The position numbers and the translations under genes are program-made. Shown in pieces: positions 52,503 through 61,137 of a stretch of DNA of 64,000 bases. The DNA is from Dyella sp. S184 (lineage in GTDB: Bacteria > Pseudomonadota > Gammaproteobacteria > Xanthomonadales > Rhodanobacteraceae). Numbering within the stretch: the first letter of the stretch is position 1; every line of letters begins with the position of its first letter. A model generated the notes under the pieces. That model was not told the origin of the DNA. It saw only the letters and a program-made list of their open reading frames with translations, and ran no database searches. The DNA lies in contig NZ_LMUE01000017.1 of the NCBI RefSeq assembly GCF_009766065.1, forward strand, positions 157,662 through 221,661, in the 5' to 3' direction.

Positions 52503-53755
52503 GGTTATGGCGTTGGATTCTGCTGCTGGTGATCGTCGCTGCGCTGGCCGCATTCGGCTGGCACTGGGTGGCGGCGGATCCTGGCTATGTGCTGCTGCGC
52601 CTGCACGGTTGGCGGGTGGAAACCACTGTCGTCGCCGCCGTGCTCATCCTGCTGCTGGCGTGGGCTTTGCTAACCGTGTTGTGGCGCTTGTTGCGCTGGC
52701 CGTTCGGCGCGTTCTCGCGGCGACATCGGCGACTCAGCCAGCAACGCATGGGCGATGGCTTGATTGCTTTGATCGAAGGCCGTCACGGCGACGCCGAGCG
52801 CGACCTCAACCGCGCCTCGCGCCTGGACAGCCTGCGTGCCCCAGCCTTGTTGGCCTCGGCCGAAGCGGCCTCGCGTCGCGGCGAACATGGCCGCGCGCTG
52901 GAAGCGTTGAACCAGGCTTCGCAATCCGCGCCGCAGGCGGCCCGTGTCTTGCGCGCCCGCGTGCTGCGCCGTGAAGGCAAGCCGGCCGAAGCATTGGCGC
53001 TGCTGGCCCCCGAATCCGACAAGGGCACGCTGACTCCCGGCGGCTGGCGCGAGCTGGCACTGGCCGCATTGGCTAGCGGCGATGTCCGGCGCGCGCGCGC
53101 GGCGCTCGATCCATTGCAGAAAAGCGGCGCGCTCGGCACCCGTGCTTACGCGGCGCTGGAAGCGAAAGTACTCATCGCGACGATCAATGTCGCGCCGGAC
53201 GGTGCCGCGCTCAATACGCTGTGGTCGCAGTTGCCCAAGGCGCAGCGCCGGGTGCCGGCGGTGATCGACGCGTATGCGCGCCGTGCGGCTGGCTTCGGCC
53301 TGATCCTGCCGGCGATGGATGAAGTCGAATCGGCGCTGCGTCGCGAATGGTCGCCGCTGCTCGTGGAAACCTACGGCGTACTCGGTGGCGACGATCTCGA
53401 GGCGCGCCTGCGCCGCGCCGAAAGCTGGCTCGACGGTCATCCGAACGACGCCACCTTGTTGCTCACGCTCGGTCGCATGTGTGTGCGGCTAAAGCTGTGG
53501 GGCAAGGCTAACCAGTACCTGCAACGCTCGCTCGCCTTGGTGCCGAGCGCGGGCGCATGGGAAGCGCTCGGCGACACCTTTGCCGGCCAGGGCAATCCGG
53601 AGCAGGCACAACGCTGTTACCGCAACGCGCTCTCGTTGATCCGCGGTGACGCCGTCGAGTCACTGCCGCAGGAACAGCGGGCCGACCGTCTCGATACGCG
53701 CCCGGTCGCGATCGAAGAACGCAACGAGCATGGGGTGCCGCGGCTGCGCGAATAA
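52499..53755 (+). CDS. hemY: HemY heme-biosynthesis-associated TPR protein
   Basis: A 418-residue inner-membrane protein with two N-terminal helices (about 3-20 and 40-62) followed by the HemY domain and TPR-like helical repeats in the cytoplasm or periplasm (for example PALLASAEAASRRGEHGRAL). HemY proteobacterial type (not the Bacillus oxidase) is thought to organise late porphyrin enzymes. Overlaps hemX and closes the operon, 30 bp before a convergent membrane protein gene. Confidence 0.92.
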   Translation: MRLWRWILLLVIVAALAAFGWHWVAADPGYVLLRLHGWRVETTVVAAVLILLLAWALLTVLWRLLRWPFGAFSRRHRRLSQQRMGDGLIALIEGRHGDAERDLNRASRLDSLRAPALLASAEAASRRGEHGRALEALNQASQSAPQAARVLRARVLRREGKPAEALALLAPESDKGTLTPGGWRELALAALASGDVRRARAALDPLQKSGALGTRAYAALEAKVLIATINVAPDGAALNTLWSQLPKAQRRVPAVIDAYARRAAGFGLILPAMDEVESALRREWSPLLVETYGVLGGDDLEARLRRAESWLDGHPNDATLLLTLGRMCVRLKLWGKANQYLQRSLALVPSAGAWEALGDTFAGQGNPEQAQRCYRNALSLIRGDAVESLPQEQRADRLDTRPVAIEERNEHGVPRLRE

Positions 53756-53785
53756 CGCGCCATCGCATCGTGCAATGCGTTGCCC

Positions 53786-54139
53786 TCAGTGCACCGACAT
53801 CGCCCAGGTGATGTAGGCGGCGTTGACTGCGGTCAACGTCAGTGCGACCAGGAAGATGATGTCGGCGATGCGTTCCAGTCGATAGTTACGGGTCACACTG
53901 CGCGTGCGCAGAGCCCAGTACGACAGCAGGGAAGATGCCAGGTAGAGCATGGCGTTTATGGCCAGCAGATCGTCCGCAAGCATGTCAGATCGGTGCTGTG
54001 AGATCACCACGCGAATGATCCCGATCACCGTCAGGCAGACGCCCACCATCGCAGCCGACGCGGTAAAGATGTGTACGCAGATGTTCTCGTCGAGCCGGGT
54101 GCGCTCCGATGTGCCTGGCGTCGTGATCTGTTGATCCAT
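53786..54139 (-). CDS. hypothetical three-helix membrane protein
   Basis: A 117-residue protein with a hydrophilic N-terminus (MDQQITTPGTSERTRLDENI) and three hydrophobic helices (about 22-44, 53-70 and 88-110). ATG 54139 is chosen; the longer frame to 54223 has no ribosome site. I do not recognise the family. It converges with hemY and is separated by about 250 bp from uvrD. Confidence 0.7.
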   Translation of the reverse strand: MDQQITTPGTSERTRLDENICVHIFTASAAMVGVCLTVIGIIRVVISQHRSDMLADDLLAINAMLYLASSLLSYWALRTRSVTRNYRLERIADIIFLVALTLTAVNAAYITWAMSVH

Positions 54140-54230
54140 GATGACTCTTCGCTGGCTATAGGTGACTAGGGATTGAACGCGCCAGCGGTACAAGAGTTTC
54201 ATCGCATGGGTGCACGCGTTCATATCACTC

Positions 54231-54252
54231 CCGCAAGATCATGATCTTGCGG
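54231..54252. repeat. 22-bp perfect palindrome
   Basis: CCGCAAGATCA followed directly by TGATCTTGCGG, a perfect palindrome with no spacer. It lies in the 247-bp gap between the start of the three-helix protein gene and the uvrD stop, about 92 bp upstream of the membrane-protein start. It could be an operator for a dimeric regulator. No -35/-10 pair is clear in this gap. Confidence 0.6.
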
Positions 54253-54386
54253 CTGGGTCGTGATGATCCGCTACCTTGGTTCGAGGCCAGCCAACAGATG
54301 TGCCGACTTATCGCGCCGCGCTGCTCGCTATTCCACGCAATATGATTCGTCGCGGTGAACCTAGGCGAACAGATCCGAATGCAGCT

Positions 54387-56582
54387 CTAAAGCGGCGTCA
54401 GATTCGCGTACGCCGCCACCAGCCACTTGCTGCCGGCGCCTTCGAAATTCACCTGCAGCCGCGTGTGTGCGCCGTTGCCTTCGGCGCTGAGTACGATGCC
54501 TTCGCCGAAGCTGGGGTGGCTGACGCGCTGGCCGAGTTTCACCGGCAGGGTTTCCTCGAGCGATGATGAGGTTTCGCGCGGGCGACCGGCATACATCGGC
54601 CGGGTGACTTGCACCCGCGGGCGCACTTCGTCGATCAGCTCGGCCGGTATTTCACCGAGGAAGCGCGAGGGCCGTGCCAGCATCTCGGTGCCGTGCATGC
54701 GGCGCGATTCGGCGTGGGTGACAAACAGCTTCTCGCGGGCGCGGGTGATGCCGACGTAGGCCAGTCGGCGTTCCTCTTCCAGCCTTCCTTCATCGTCGAC
54801 CGAGCGCTGGCTGGGAAACAGGCCTTCTTCCATGCCGACCAGGAACACCACCGGAAACTCCAGCCCCTTGGCCGAATGCAGTGTCATCAACTGCACGCAG
54901 TCGTCCCACGCCTCGCCCTGGTTCTCGCCGGCTTCCAGTGTGGCGTGCGAGAGAAAGGCGGACAGTTCGCTGAGGCCCGCATCGATATCTTCCTGCGTGG
55001 GTTCGAAGCGGCTGGCGACGTTGACCAGTTCATCGAGGTTCTCGACGCGCGATTCGGCATTGCCGCGCGAATCCTTCTCGTAGAAGTCGCGCAGGCCGGT
55101 GTGGGTGATCGCGTGGTCGATCTGTTCGGCGAGGGTGAGTGCTTCGTCGCTGCCATGACCGAGAAAGGTTTGCGCCATCTCATCGATCAGCGTAAGAAAT
55201 GCCTTTACCGCGTTCTTCGCGCGACCGGCCAGTTCGCTGCCGCTGCTCAATTCGGCGAGCACGGCTTCCCACATCGAGGTGTTGTCGCCACGCGCGCGGC
55301 GGCGCAGTGCATCCAGCGTACGGTCGCCGATGCCGCGTGGCGGTGTGTTCACCGCGCGCTCGAACGCGGCATCGTCATGACGGTTCGCGCTGAGGCGCAG
55401 ATAGGCCAGTGCATCCTTGACCTCGGCACGCTCGAAGAAGCGCTGGCCGCCGTAGACGCGGTACTTGATGTTGCGCTGAGTCAGTTGTTCCTCGAAGTTG
55501 CGTGATTGTGCGTTCGAGCGGTACAGGATCGCGCAGTCCTTCGCGTGGCCGTGTTCGGCGATGTATTCGCGGATGCGTTCGATCACGAAGCGCGCCTCGT
55601 CCTGCTCGTTGTAGGCGGCATACAGCGCGATGCGCTCGCCATCCTCGCCCGCGGTCCACAACTGCTTGCCGAGGCGGCTGCCGTTGCGTGCGATCACGCT
55701 GTTGGCGGCTTTCAGGATGGTCGAGGTCGAGCGGTAATTCTGCTCCAGCTTGATCGTCTTCGCGCCGGGGAAATCGCGCAGGAATTGCTGCACGTTCTCC
55801 ACCTTGGCGCCGCGCCAGCCATAGATCGCCTGGTCGTCGTCGCCGACCACGAACACCTGGCCGGTGCTGCCGGCGAGTACGCGGATCCACGCGTACTGCA
55901 GCGTGTTGGTGTCCTGGAATTCGTCGATCAGCAGGTAGCGCCAGCGCTGCTGGTAATGCTCGAGCACCGCCGGGTTCTTCAGCCATAGCTCGTGCGCGCG
56001 CAGCAGCAGTTCCGCGAAATCGACCAGCCCGGCGCGGCGGCAGGCGTCTTCATATGCCTTGTAAATGTTGACGAAGGTGTGCGTGACCGGATGATCGCGA
56101 TGCTCGATGCTGTCCGGACGCTTGCCTTCATCCTTCCAGTTGTTGATCTGCCAGCTGGCCTGGCGCGGCGGGAATTTCGCATCGTCCAGCCCCAGTCCGG
56201 CGACCACGCGTTTAACCAGTCGCAACTGATCGTCGGCATCGAGGATCTGGAAGGTTTCCGGCAGGCCTGCTTCACGCCAGTGCCGGCGCAGCAGCCGATG
56301 CGCAATGCCGTGGAAGGTGCCCACGGTGAGGCCTTGGGTGCCGCCGGGAATCAGCGCGTCCAGTCGCGCACGCATTTCGCCGGCGGCCTTGTTGGTGAAG
56401 GTGACGGCGAGGATCGCCCATGGCGGCACGCGTTCGACCTGGTTGAGCCAGCCGATGCGGTGGGTGAGCACGCGGGTCTTGCCGGAGCCGGCACCGGCCA
56501 ATACCAGATAGTGGCCAGGCGGGGCGCAGACTGCTTCGCGCTGTGCGTCGTTGAGCGGGTCGATCAGGTACGAGACATCCAT
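54387..56582 (-). CDS. uvrD: DNA helicase II (UvrD)
   Basis: 3'-5' DNA helicase for nucleotide-excision and mismatch repair. The 731-residue protein carries superfamily 1 motifs: GAGSGKTRVLTHRIGWL (Walker A), LAVTFTNKAAGEM, DEFQDTN (motif II), VVGDDDQAIYGWRGA (motif III), YRSTSTILKAAN, VQLMTLHSAKGLEFPVVF and YVGITRAREKLF (motif VI). ATG 56582 (MDVSYLIDPLND) matches the E. coli start; ATG 56591 would add three residues. It is terminated region-side by the next gene's hairpin. Confidence 0.97.
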   Translation of the reverse strand: MDVSYLIDPLNDAQREAVCAPPGHYLVLAGAGSGKTRVLTHRIGWLNQVERVPPWAILAVTFTNKAAGEMRARLDALIPGGTQGLTVGTFHGIAHRLLRRHWREAGLPETFQILDADDQLRLVKRVVAGLGLDDAKFPPRQASWQINNWKDEGKRPDSIEHRDHPVTHTFVNIYKAYEDACRRAGLVDFAELLLRAHELWLKNPAVLEHYQQRWRYLLIDEFQDTNTLQYAWIRVLAGSTGQVFVVGDDDQAIYGWRGAKVENVQQFLRDFPGAKTIKLEQNYRSTSTILKAANSVIARNGSRLGKQLWTAGEDGERIALYAAYNEQDEARFVIERIREYIAEHGHAKDCAILYRSNAQSRNFEEQLTQRNIKYRVYGGQRFFERAEVKDALAYLRLSANRHDDAAFERAVNTPPRGIGDRTLDALRRRARGDNTSMWEAVLAELSSGSELAGRAKNAVKAFLTLIDEMAQTFLGHGSDEALTLAEQIDHAITHTGLRDFYEKDSRGNAESRVENLDELVNVASRFEPTQEDIDAGLSELSAFLSHATLEAGENQGEAWDDCVQLMTLHSAKGLEFPVVFLVGMEEGLFPSQRSVDDEGRLEEERRLAYVGITRAREKLFVTHAESRRMHGTEMLARPSRFLGEIPAELIDEVRPRVQVTRPMYAGRPRETSSSLEETLPVKLGQRVSHPSFGEGIVLSAEGNGAHTRLQVNFEGAGSKWLVAAYANLTPL

Positions 56583-56608
56583 CCTGCCCATTGTAGCCGG
56601 CCACAAAT

Positions 56609-56636
56609 GAAAACCGCCGCGTAGGCGGCGGTTTTC
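56609..56636 (-). terminator. intrinsic terminator after the DUF3185 gene
   Basis: A 12-bp stem GAAAACCGCCGC/GCGGCGGTTTTC with a 4-nt loop; on the minus strand the stem is followed by TTTTCATTT. It lies 20 bp past the stop of the DUF3185 gene and 27 bp before the uvrD start, separating the two transcripts. Confidence 0.85.
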
Positions 56637-56655
56637 CGGATGCGTCCGATGACGC

Positions 56656-56874
56656 TCAGCGCTTGCTGATGAAACCGCCAACGGCCAGCAGGCCACCGAC
56701 CACGATGCCGGCGATGCCGATCCATTGCGGCAGGCCCTTGTCATGGGTGGCGGTGATCTTGGCCGAGCCGACCTGGAACAGCGTATCGGTGGTCTGGTAA
56801 CTGGCGTGGCCGGAGACGATCCAGATGCCGGCTACCAGCAAGATGATGCCGACGATGATCAGTCCTGCGCGCAT
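56656..56874 (-). CDS. DUF3185 family small membrane protein
   Basis: A 72-residue protein with two helices, MRAGLIIVGIILLVAGIWIV and GIAGIVVGGLLAVGGF, joined by a loop with TTDTLFQVGSAKIT. This fits the DUF3185 family (small two-helix membrane proteins, unknown function). ATG 56874 is the natural start. It lies between uvrD and the polA-side small RNA, with a terminator of its own. Confidence 0.88.
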   Translation of the reverse strand: MRAGLIIVGIILLVAGIWIVSGHASYQTTDTLFQVGSAKITATHDKGLPQWIGIAGIVVGGLLAVGGFISKR

Positions 56875-56966
56875 GGATGTTTCCCCTCAATGGATGTGGC
56901 TGGAGTATGCCGGGTGCCGGTGTGCACAAAAAGTACAGGCTGGAGAGTTCGGGCCCGATTGCAGGC

Positions 56967-57088
56967 AAAAAAAGGCCCCGAAGGTTAGGGGGAACCTTCG
57001 GGGCCGGGCGGACGCGAAGACCCAGGGGAGAGGTTCTCGTCCGTGGCGGCTCAGGGAGGTGAGCCAGCCGTGGATGCCGTTGCGTGCA
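56967..57088 (-). ncRNA. candidate sX13-like small RNA with C-rich loops, downstream of polA
   Basis: Read on the minus strand, about 120 nt end in a perfect terminator: GGCCCCGAAGGTT/AACCTTCGGGGCC with loop CCCCCT, followed by seven T residues (56967-57005). Upstream of it are two more stem-loops: CGGACG/CGTCCG (57008-57043) closing an inner loop with CTCCCC, and GGCTCA/TGAGCC with loop CCTCCC (57048-57065). A TAAGTT -10 at 57100-57095 gives a start near 57088; the -35 is weak. Three C-rich loops, this size and a location next to polA are features of the Xanthomonas small RNA sX13, which pairs with G-rich mRNA sites. The rest of the 357-bp gap (57089-57231) is A/T-richer and holds the promoter region. 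Confidence 0.65.
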
Positions 57089-57231
57089 TCCGATAACTTA
57101 GAGCGAGGTTTGCCGGGAAAGTTGCAGTGGAAGCGCAGAAAAATTTATCGCAGGTTCATATGATGAAACATTAACGCGCAAGCCATTGTTATACGGGAAG
57201 GTCTGCATGTGCGGCATACGAGACTATTGCT

Positions 57232-60000
57232 TCAGTGCGCCTCGTCCCAGTTCGCGCCCACCCCTACATCGACCAGCAACGGCACCGCCAGTTCCGCCGC
57301 GCCCGACATCCGCTCAATCACCGCGGCGCGCACCTCATCAACTGCATCGGCGCGCACTTCGAACACCAGTTCATCGTGTACCTGCATCAGCATGTGCACG
57401 TCGTCGCGCCCGTTGATCCATCCGGCCACGGTGATCATTGCGCGCTTGATGATGTCGGCGGCGCTGCCCTGCATCGGCGCGTTCACCGCGGCGCGCTCGG
57501 CGCCCTGGCGCAGGCCCTGATTGCGCGAGGTGAGGTTTTCCAGATACAGGCGGCGACCGAAGATCGTCTCGACGTAGCCGTCGCGGTGCGCCTGCTCGCG
57601 GGTCGCATCCATGAACGCGCGTACGCCGGGATAGCGCGAGAAATAACGCGCCATGTAGTCACTGGCCTCGCCACGGTCGACACCAAGCTGGCGCGCCAGC
57701 CCGAACGCACTCATGCCGTACATCAGGCCGAAGTTGATCGCTTTGGCAGCGCGGCGCTGGTTGGTGGTGATGTCTTCTGGCGGCACGCCGAACACTTCTG
57801 CCGCGGTGGCGCGATGCACGTCGCCGCCTTCATGGAACGCGCGCAGCAGGCCTTCGTCGCCGGACAGGTGCGCCATGATGCGCAGCTCGATCTGCGAATA
57901 GTCTGCTGCCATCACCTTCCAGCCCGGCGGCGCGATGAACGCCTGGCGGATGCGCCGGCCTTCCTCGGTGCGCACCGGGATGTTCTGCAGGTTCGGATCG
58001 GACGAGGAGATCCGTCCGGTCGCCACCGCACCCTGGTGATAGCTGGTATGCACACGACCGGTGCGCGGATTGACGATGCCGGACAGCTTGTCGGTATAGG
58101 TAGAGCGCAGCTTGGCCAGTCCGCGGTAATCGAGGATCAGCCGTGGCAATTCGTGCGTATCGGCAATTGCTTCCAGCGCTTCCTCGTTGGTGGACGGCTG
58201 CCCGGTCGGTGTTTTCAGCTTGGCCTGCAGGCCAAGTTCGTCGAAGAGGATGGCCTGCAGTTGTTTCGGCGAGTCGAGATTGAATTCACGTCCGGCCAGA
58301 GCGTAGGACTGCCGTTGCAGTTCCAGCATGCGCTTGCCGAGCTGCTGGCTTTGCCGGCGCAGTTCGTCACCGTCGATCAGCACGCCGCGACGTTCCATCG
58401 CCGCAAGCACCGGCACCAGTGGAATCTCGATGTCTTCGTACACCTTGCGCAGCGACGGGACGCTCTCGAGCTTGGGCCACAGCGCATGGTGAAGGCGCAG
58501 GGTGACGTCGGCGTCCTCGGCGGCATAGCGGCAGGCGGTGTCCAGATCCACCTGCGAGAACGAAATCTGCTTCGCCCCCTTGCCGGCGACCTGTTCGTAC
58601 TTGATCGTCTCGTAGCCGAGGTACAGCCGCGCCAGCGAATCCATGTCGTGGCGCGTCGCGGTGGCGTTCCACACGTAGGACTCGAGCATCGAATCGTGCT
58701 TCAGCCCCTGCACGGCGACGCCGTAGTGCGACAGGATGTTGATGTCGTACTTCGCATGCTGGCCGAGCTTCGGTTTGCCGGCATCCTCGAACACAGGTTT
58801 CAGTGCAGCCAGTACCGCGTCGCGATCGAGTTGCTTCGGTGCGCCGGGATAGTCGTGGCCCAGCGGGATATAGCAGGCATGGCCAGGTTCGATGGAGAGA
58901 CTGAGGCCGACGATGTCCGCACGCATAGCATCGATGCTGGTGGTTTCGGTATCGAACGCGATCAGCTCGGCGTCGCGCAATTTTCCCAGCCATGCGTCGA
59001 GTTGTGGCTGGGTGGTAACCAGTTCGTAGCTGCCGGGCGCTGACAAGGCGGCATCCGGTGCGGCGCGGTTGTTATCCAGCAAAGGTGTCGGGGCAGCCGT
59101 TATCCCGGATAGTTCGCTCTGCGCGCTGCTTTCCAAGGGTGAGGATGCCGAGGAGCTTGCGGCGTCGAGATCCTTCAGCGCCGCCTTGAATTCATAGCGC
59201 GCGTACAGCTCGCGCAACTGCGCGGTATCAGCATCGCGCTGAGCCAGATCGGTGGGACAGAGTTCCAGCGCCACGTCGGTCTTGATCGTCACCAGTTCGC
59301 GCGACAGCGGGAGTTGCGGTAGCGCGGCGCGCAGGCTCTCGCCGATCTTTCCCCCGATCTTGTCGGCGTTCGCGACCACACCATCCAGCGTGGTGTATTC
59401 GGCCAGCCATTTGGCGGCGGTCTTCGGGCCGCACTTGGGTACGCCCGGGACGTTGTCGACGGTGTCGCCGGTGAGTGCGAGGAAGTCGATGATCTGTTCC
59501 GGTCGCACACCGAATTTCTCCATGACCCCGGCGCTGTCCATCACCGTGTTGCTCATGGTGTTGACCAGGGTGATGTGCGGATTCACCAGTTGCGCCAGGT
59601 CCTTGTCGCCGGTGGAGATCTCGACCTCGATACCGAGCGCCTGTGCCTGCACGGCCAGCGTGCCGATCACGTCGTCGGCCTCGACGCCGGGCACGCGCAG
59701 AATCGGAAACCCCAGCGCGCCGACGATCGCCAGCATTGGCTCGACCTGCGAGCGCAGGTCTTCCGGCATCGGCGGCCGGTTCGCCTTGTACTGGTCGTAC
59801 AGCGCATCGCGAAAAGTGGGGCCGGGGGCATCGCTGACGAACGCCAGATAGTCCGGCTTTGCCTTCAGCGTGGCGCGCAGCATGTTGACCACCCCGAACA
59901 GCGCACCGGTCGGTTCGCCGTGGGCATTGGTCAGTGGCGGCAACGCGTGGAAGGCGCGATACAGATAGGAGGAGCCGTCGATCAGGATTAATTTGGCCAT
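57232..60000 (-). CDS. polA: DNA polymerase I
   Basis: Replication and repair polymerase of 922 residues in the classic three-part form: an N-terminal 5'-3' exonuclease (about 1-290; KLILIDGSSYLYRAFHALPP and the helix-hairpin-helix part), a 3'-5' exonuclease with the metal site FDTETTSID (about 348-356), and the polymerase domain with motif A DYSQIELRIMAHLSGD, motif B RRAAKAINFGLMYG and motif C QVHDELVFEV. ATG 60000 (MAKLILIDGSSYLYR) is the family start; five upstream codons are ignored. It is followed by the small-RNA locus and divergent from the DUF2782 gene. Confidence 0.98.
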   Translation of the reverse strand: MAKLILIDGSSYLYRAFHALPPLTNAHGEPTGALFGVVNMLRATLKAKPDYLAFVSDAPGPTFRDALYDQYKANRPPMPEDLRSQVEPMLAIVGALGFPILRVPGVEADDVIGTLAVQAQALGIEVEISTGDKDLAQLVNPHITLVNTMSNTVMDSAGVMEKFGVRPEQIIDFLALTGDTVDNVPGVPKCGPKTAAKWLAEYTTLDGVVANADKIGGKIGESLRAALPQLPLSRELVTIKTDVALELCPTDLAQRDADTAQLRELYARYEFKAALKDLDAASSSASSPLESSAQSELSGITAAPTPLLDNNRAAPDAALSAPGSYELVTTQPQLDAWLGKLRDAELIAFDTETTSIDAMRADIVGLSLSIEPGHACYIPLGHDYPGAPKQLDRDAVLAALKPVFEDAGKPKLGQHAKYDINILSHYGVAVQGLKHDSMLESYVWNATATRHDMDSLARLYLGYETIKYEQVAGKGAKQISFSQVDLDTACRYAAEDADVTLRLHHALWPKLESVPSLRKVYEDIEIPLVPVLAAMERRGVLIDGDELRRQSQQLGKRMLELQRQSYALAGREFNLDSPKQLQAILFDELGLQAKLKTPTGQPSTNEEALEAIADTHELPRLILDYRGLAKLRSTYTDKLSGIVNPRTGRVHTSYHQGAVATGRISSSDPNLQNIPVRTEEGRRIRQAFIAPPGWKVMAADYSQIELRIMAHLSGDEGLLRAFHEGGDVHRATAAEVFGVPPEDITTNQRRAAKAINFGLMYGMSAFGLARQLGVDRGEASDYMARYFSRYPGVRAFMDATREQAHRDGYVETIFGRRLYLENLTSRNQGLRQGAERAAVNAPMQGSAADIIKRAMITVAGWINGRDDVHMLMQVHDELVFEVRADAVDEVRAAVIERMSGAAELAVPLLVDVGVGANWDEAH

Positions 60001-60085
60001 GCCGCATTCTCGCATGCGTCAATCCGCTTCACGGAAGCTGTGCGAAGGCACTGTTATGCTTTGCACCCCGATCGAGGTTGCCGCC

Positions 60086-60610
60086 ATGAAAACCGCTGCC
60101 TTGCTGGCTACCGCCAGCGTCCTGCTCGTTTCGAGCCTGTTTGCGTCAAACGTTTCTGCGCAGTCCTTCTCGTCCACCGTGCCGCCACCGCCTGGAATGA
60201 ACGATCCGGGCGTCAAGGCGGTGGCGCCCCCAGCCACGCCGGCAGCCACTTCGAATCGCACCACCGCAACGCCGAACGGAAATCCGATGACCCGGGAGCC
60301 GCCAGCATTGCCGACGATGCAGGATGCGCGTACCGGCAGCAAGGACGCGTCGCTGCCGCAGATCAGGGTGCGCCAGGAAGGCGACAACACCATCCAGGAA
60401 TACAGCCACAGTGGCCAGGTCTACATGGTGGTGGTCACACCCAAGCACGGTTTACAGCAGACCTACATGGTCGATCCGCAGGGACGACTGGTCGACGAGC
60501 ATGGCCAGAAGCACGTGGGGCCGGCGATGTACAAGGTGCTGGAATGGGGCAAGAGCAAGCCGGCCACTGCGGACTCGACCGAGACGCCAGCGGATGACGG
60601 TAGCCACTGA
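60086..60610 (+). CDS. DUF2782 domain protein, exported
   Basis: A 174-residue protein with a signal peptide (MKTAALLATASVLLVSSLFA), a Pro/Thr-rich linker (about 35-80) and a DUF2782-type domain (IRVRQEGDNTIQEYSHSGQV to YMVDPQGRLVDE). In many gammaproteobacteria a DUF2782 gene lies directly next to polA, as here, which supports the call. Function unknown. ATG 60086 is preceded by GAGG. Confidence 0.85.
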   Translation: MKTAALLATASVLLVSSLFASNVSAQSFSSTVPPPPGMNDPGVKAVAPPATPAATSNRTTATPNGNPMTREPPALPTMQDARTGSKDASLPQIRVRQEGDNTIQEYSHSGQVYMVVVTPKHGLQQTYMVDPQGRLVDEHGQKHVGPAMYKVLEWGKSKPATADSTETPADDGSH

Positions 60611-60689
60611 GTCAGGCGTTGAGTGTCGTCATCGGCGCGTGTTGCCCTGACGACGCAGGTAAGACGGATCCCGAGCAGAGGGCGGCGCG

Positions 60690-61121
60690 ATGCAAGTGCG
60701 TGAAAGCTGGCTGCTGTTTGCCCTGGGCTCGGCGCTGTTCGCGGCGCTGACCGCGTTGTTCGGCAAGCTCGGCGTGGTCGGCATCAATTCCAACCTTGCT
60801 ACCTTCATCCGCACCATCGTGATCCTGATTGTCACCGCCGGCATCCTCAGCCTGCGCCAGGAGTGGGCGAAGCCGACCGGATTGCCGTTGCACAGCTGGC
60901 TTTTTCTGGTGCTGTCCGGCATCGCCACGGGCCTCTCGTGGCTGTGCTACTACCGCGCGCTGCAGTTGGGTCCGGTAAGCAAGGTGGCGCCGATCGACAA
61001 GCTCAGCGTGGCGATCGCGATCGTGCTGGCGCTGGTGTTCCTCGGCGAAAAGCCGAGCCTGCCGCTGTTGATCGGTGGCGGGCTGATCGTGGCTGGTGCG
61101 ATGGTGATTGCACTGTTCTGA
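60690..61121 (+). CDS. EamA-family half transporter
   Basis: A 143-residue protein with five hydrophobic helices: one EamA repeat instead of the usual two. VFLGEKPSLPLLIGGGLIVAGAMV at the C-terminus is the characteristic end of the EamA repeat, and YYRALQLGPVSKVAPIDKLSV is conserved in this short group. Small members are thought to dimerise in the membrane. Substrate unknown. It converges with the glutathione S-transferase gene. Confidence 0.9.
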   Translation: MQVRESWLLFALGSALFAALTALFGKLGVVGINSNLATFIRTIVILIVTAGILSLRQEWAKPTGLPLHSWLFLVLSGIATGLSWLCYYRALQLGPVSKVAPIDKLSVAIAIVLALVFLGEKPSLPLLIGGGLIVAGAMVIALF

Positions 61122-61137
61122 GCGGCGGGTGTTGCGT

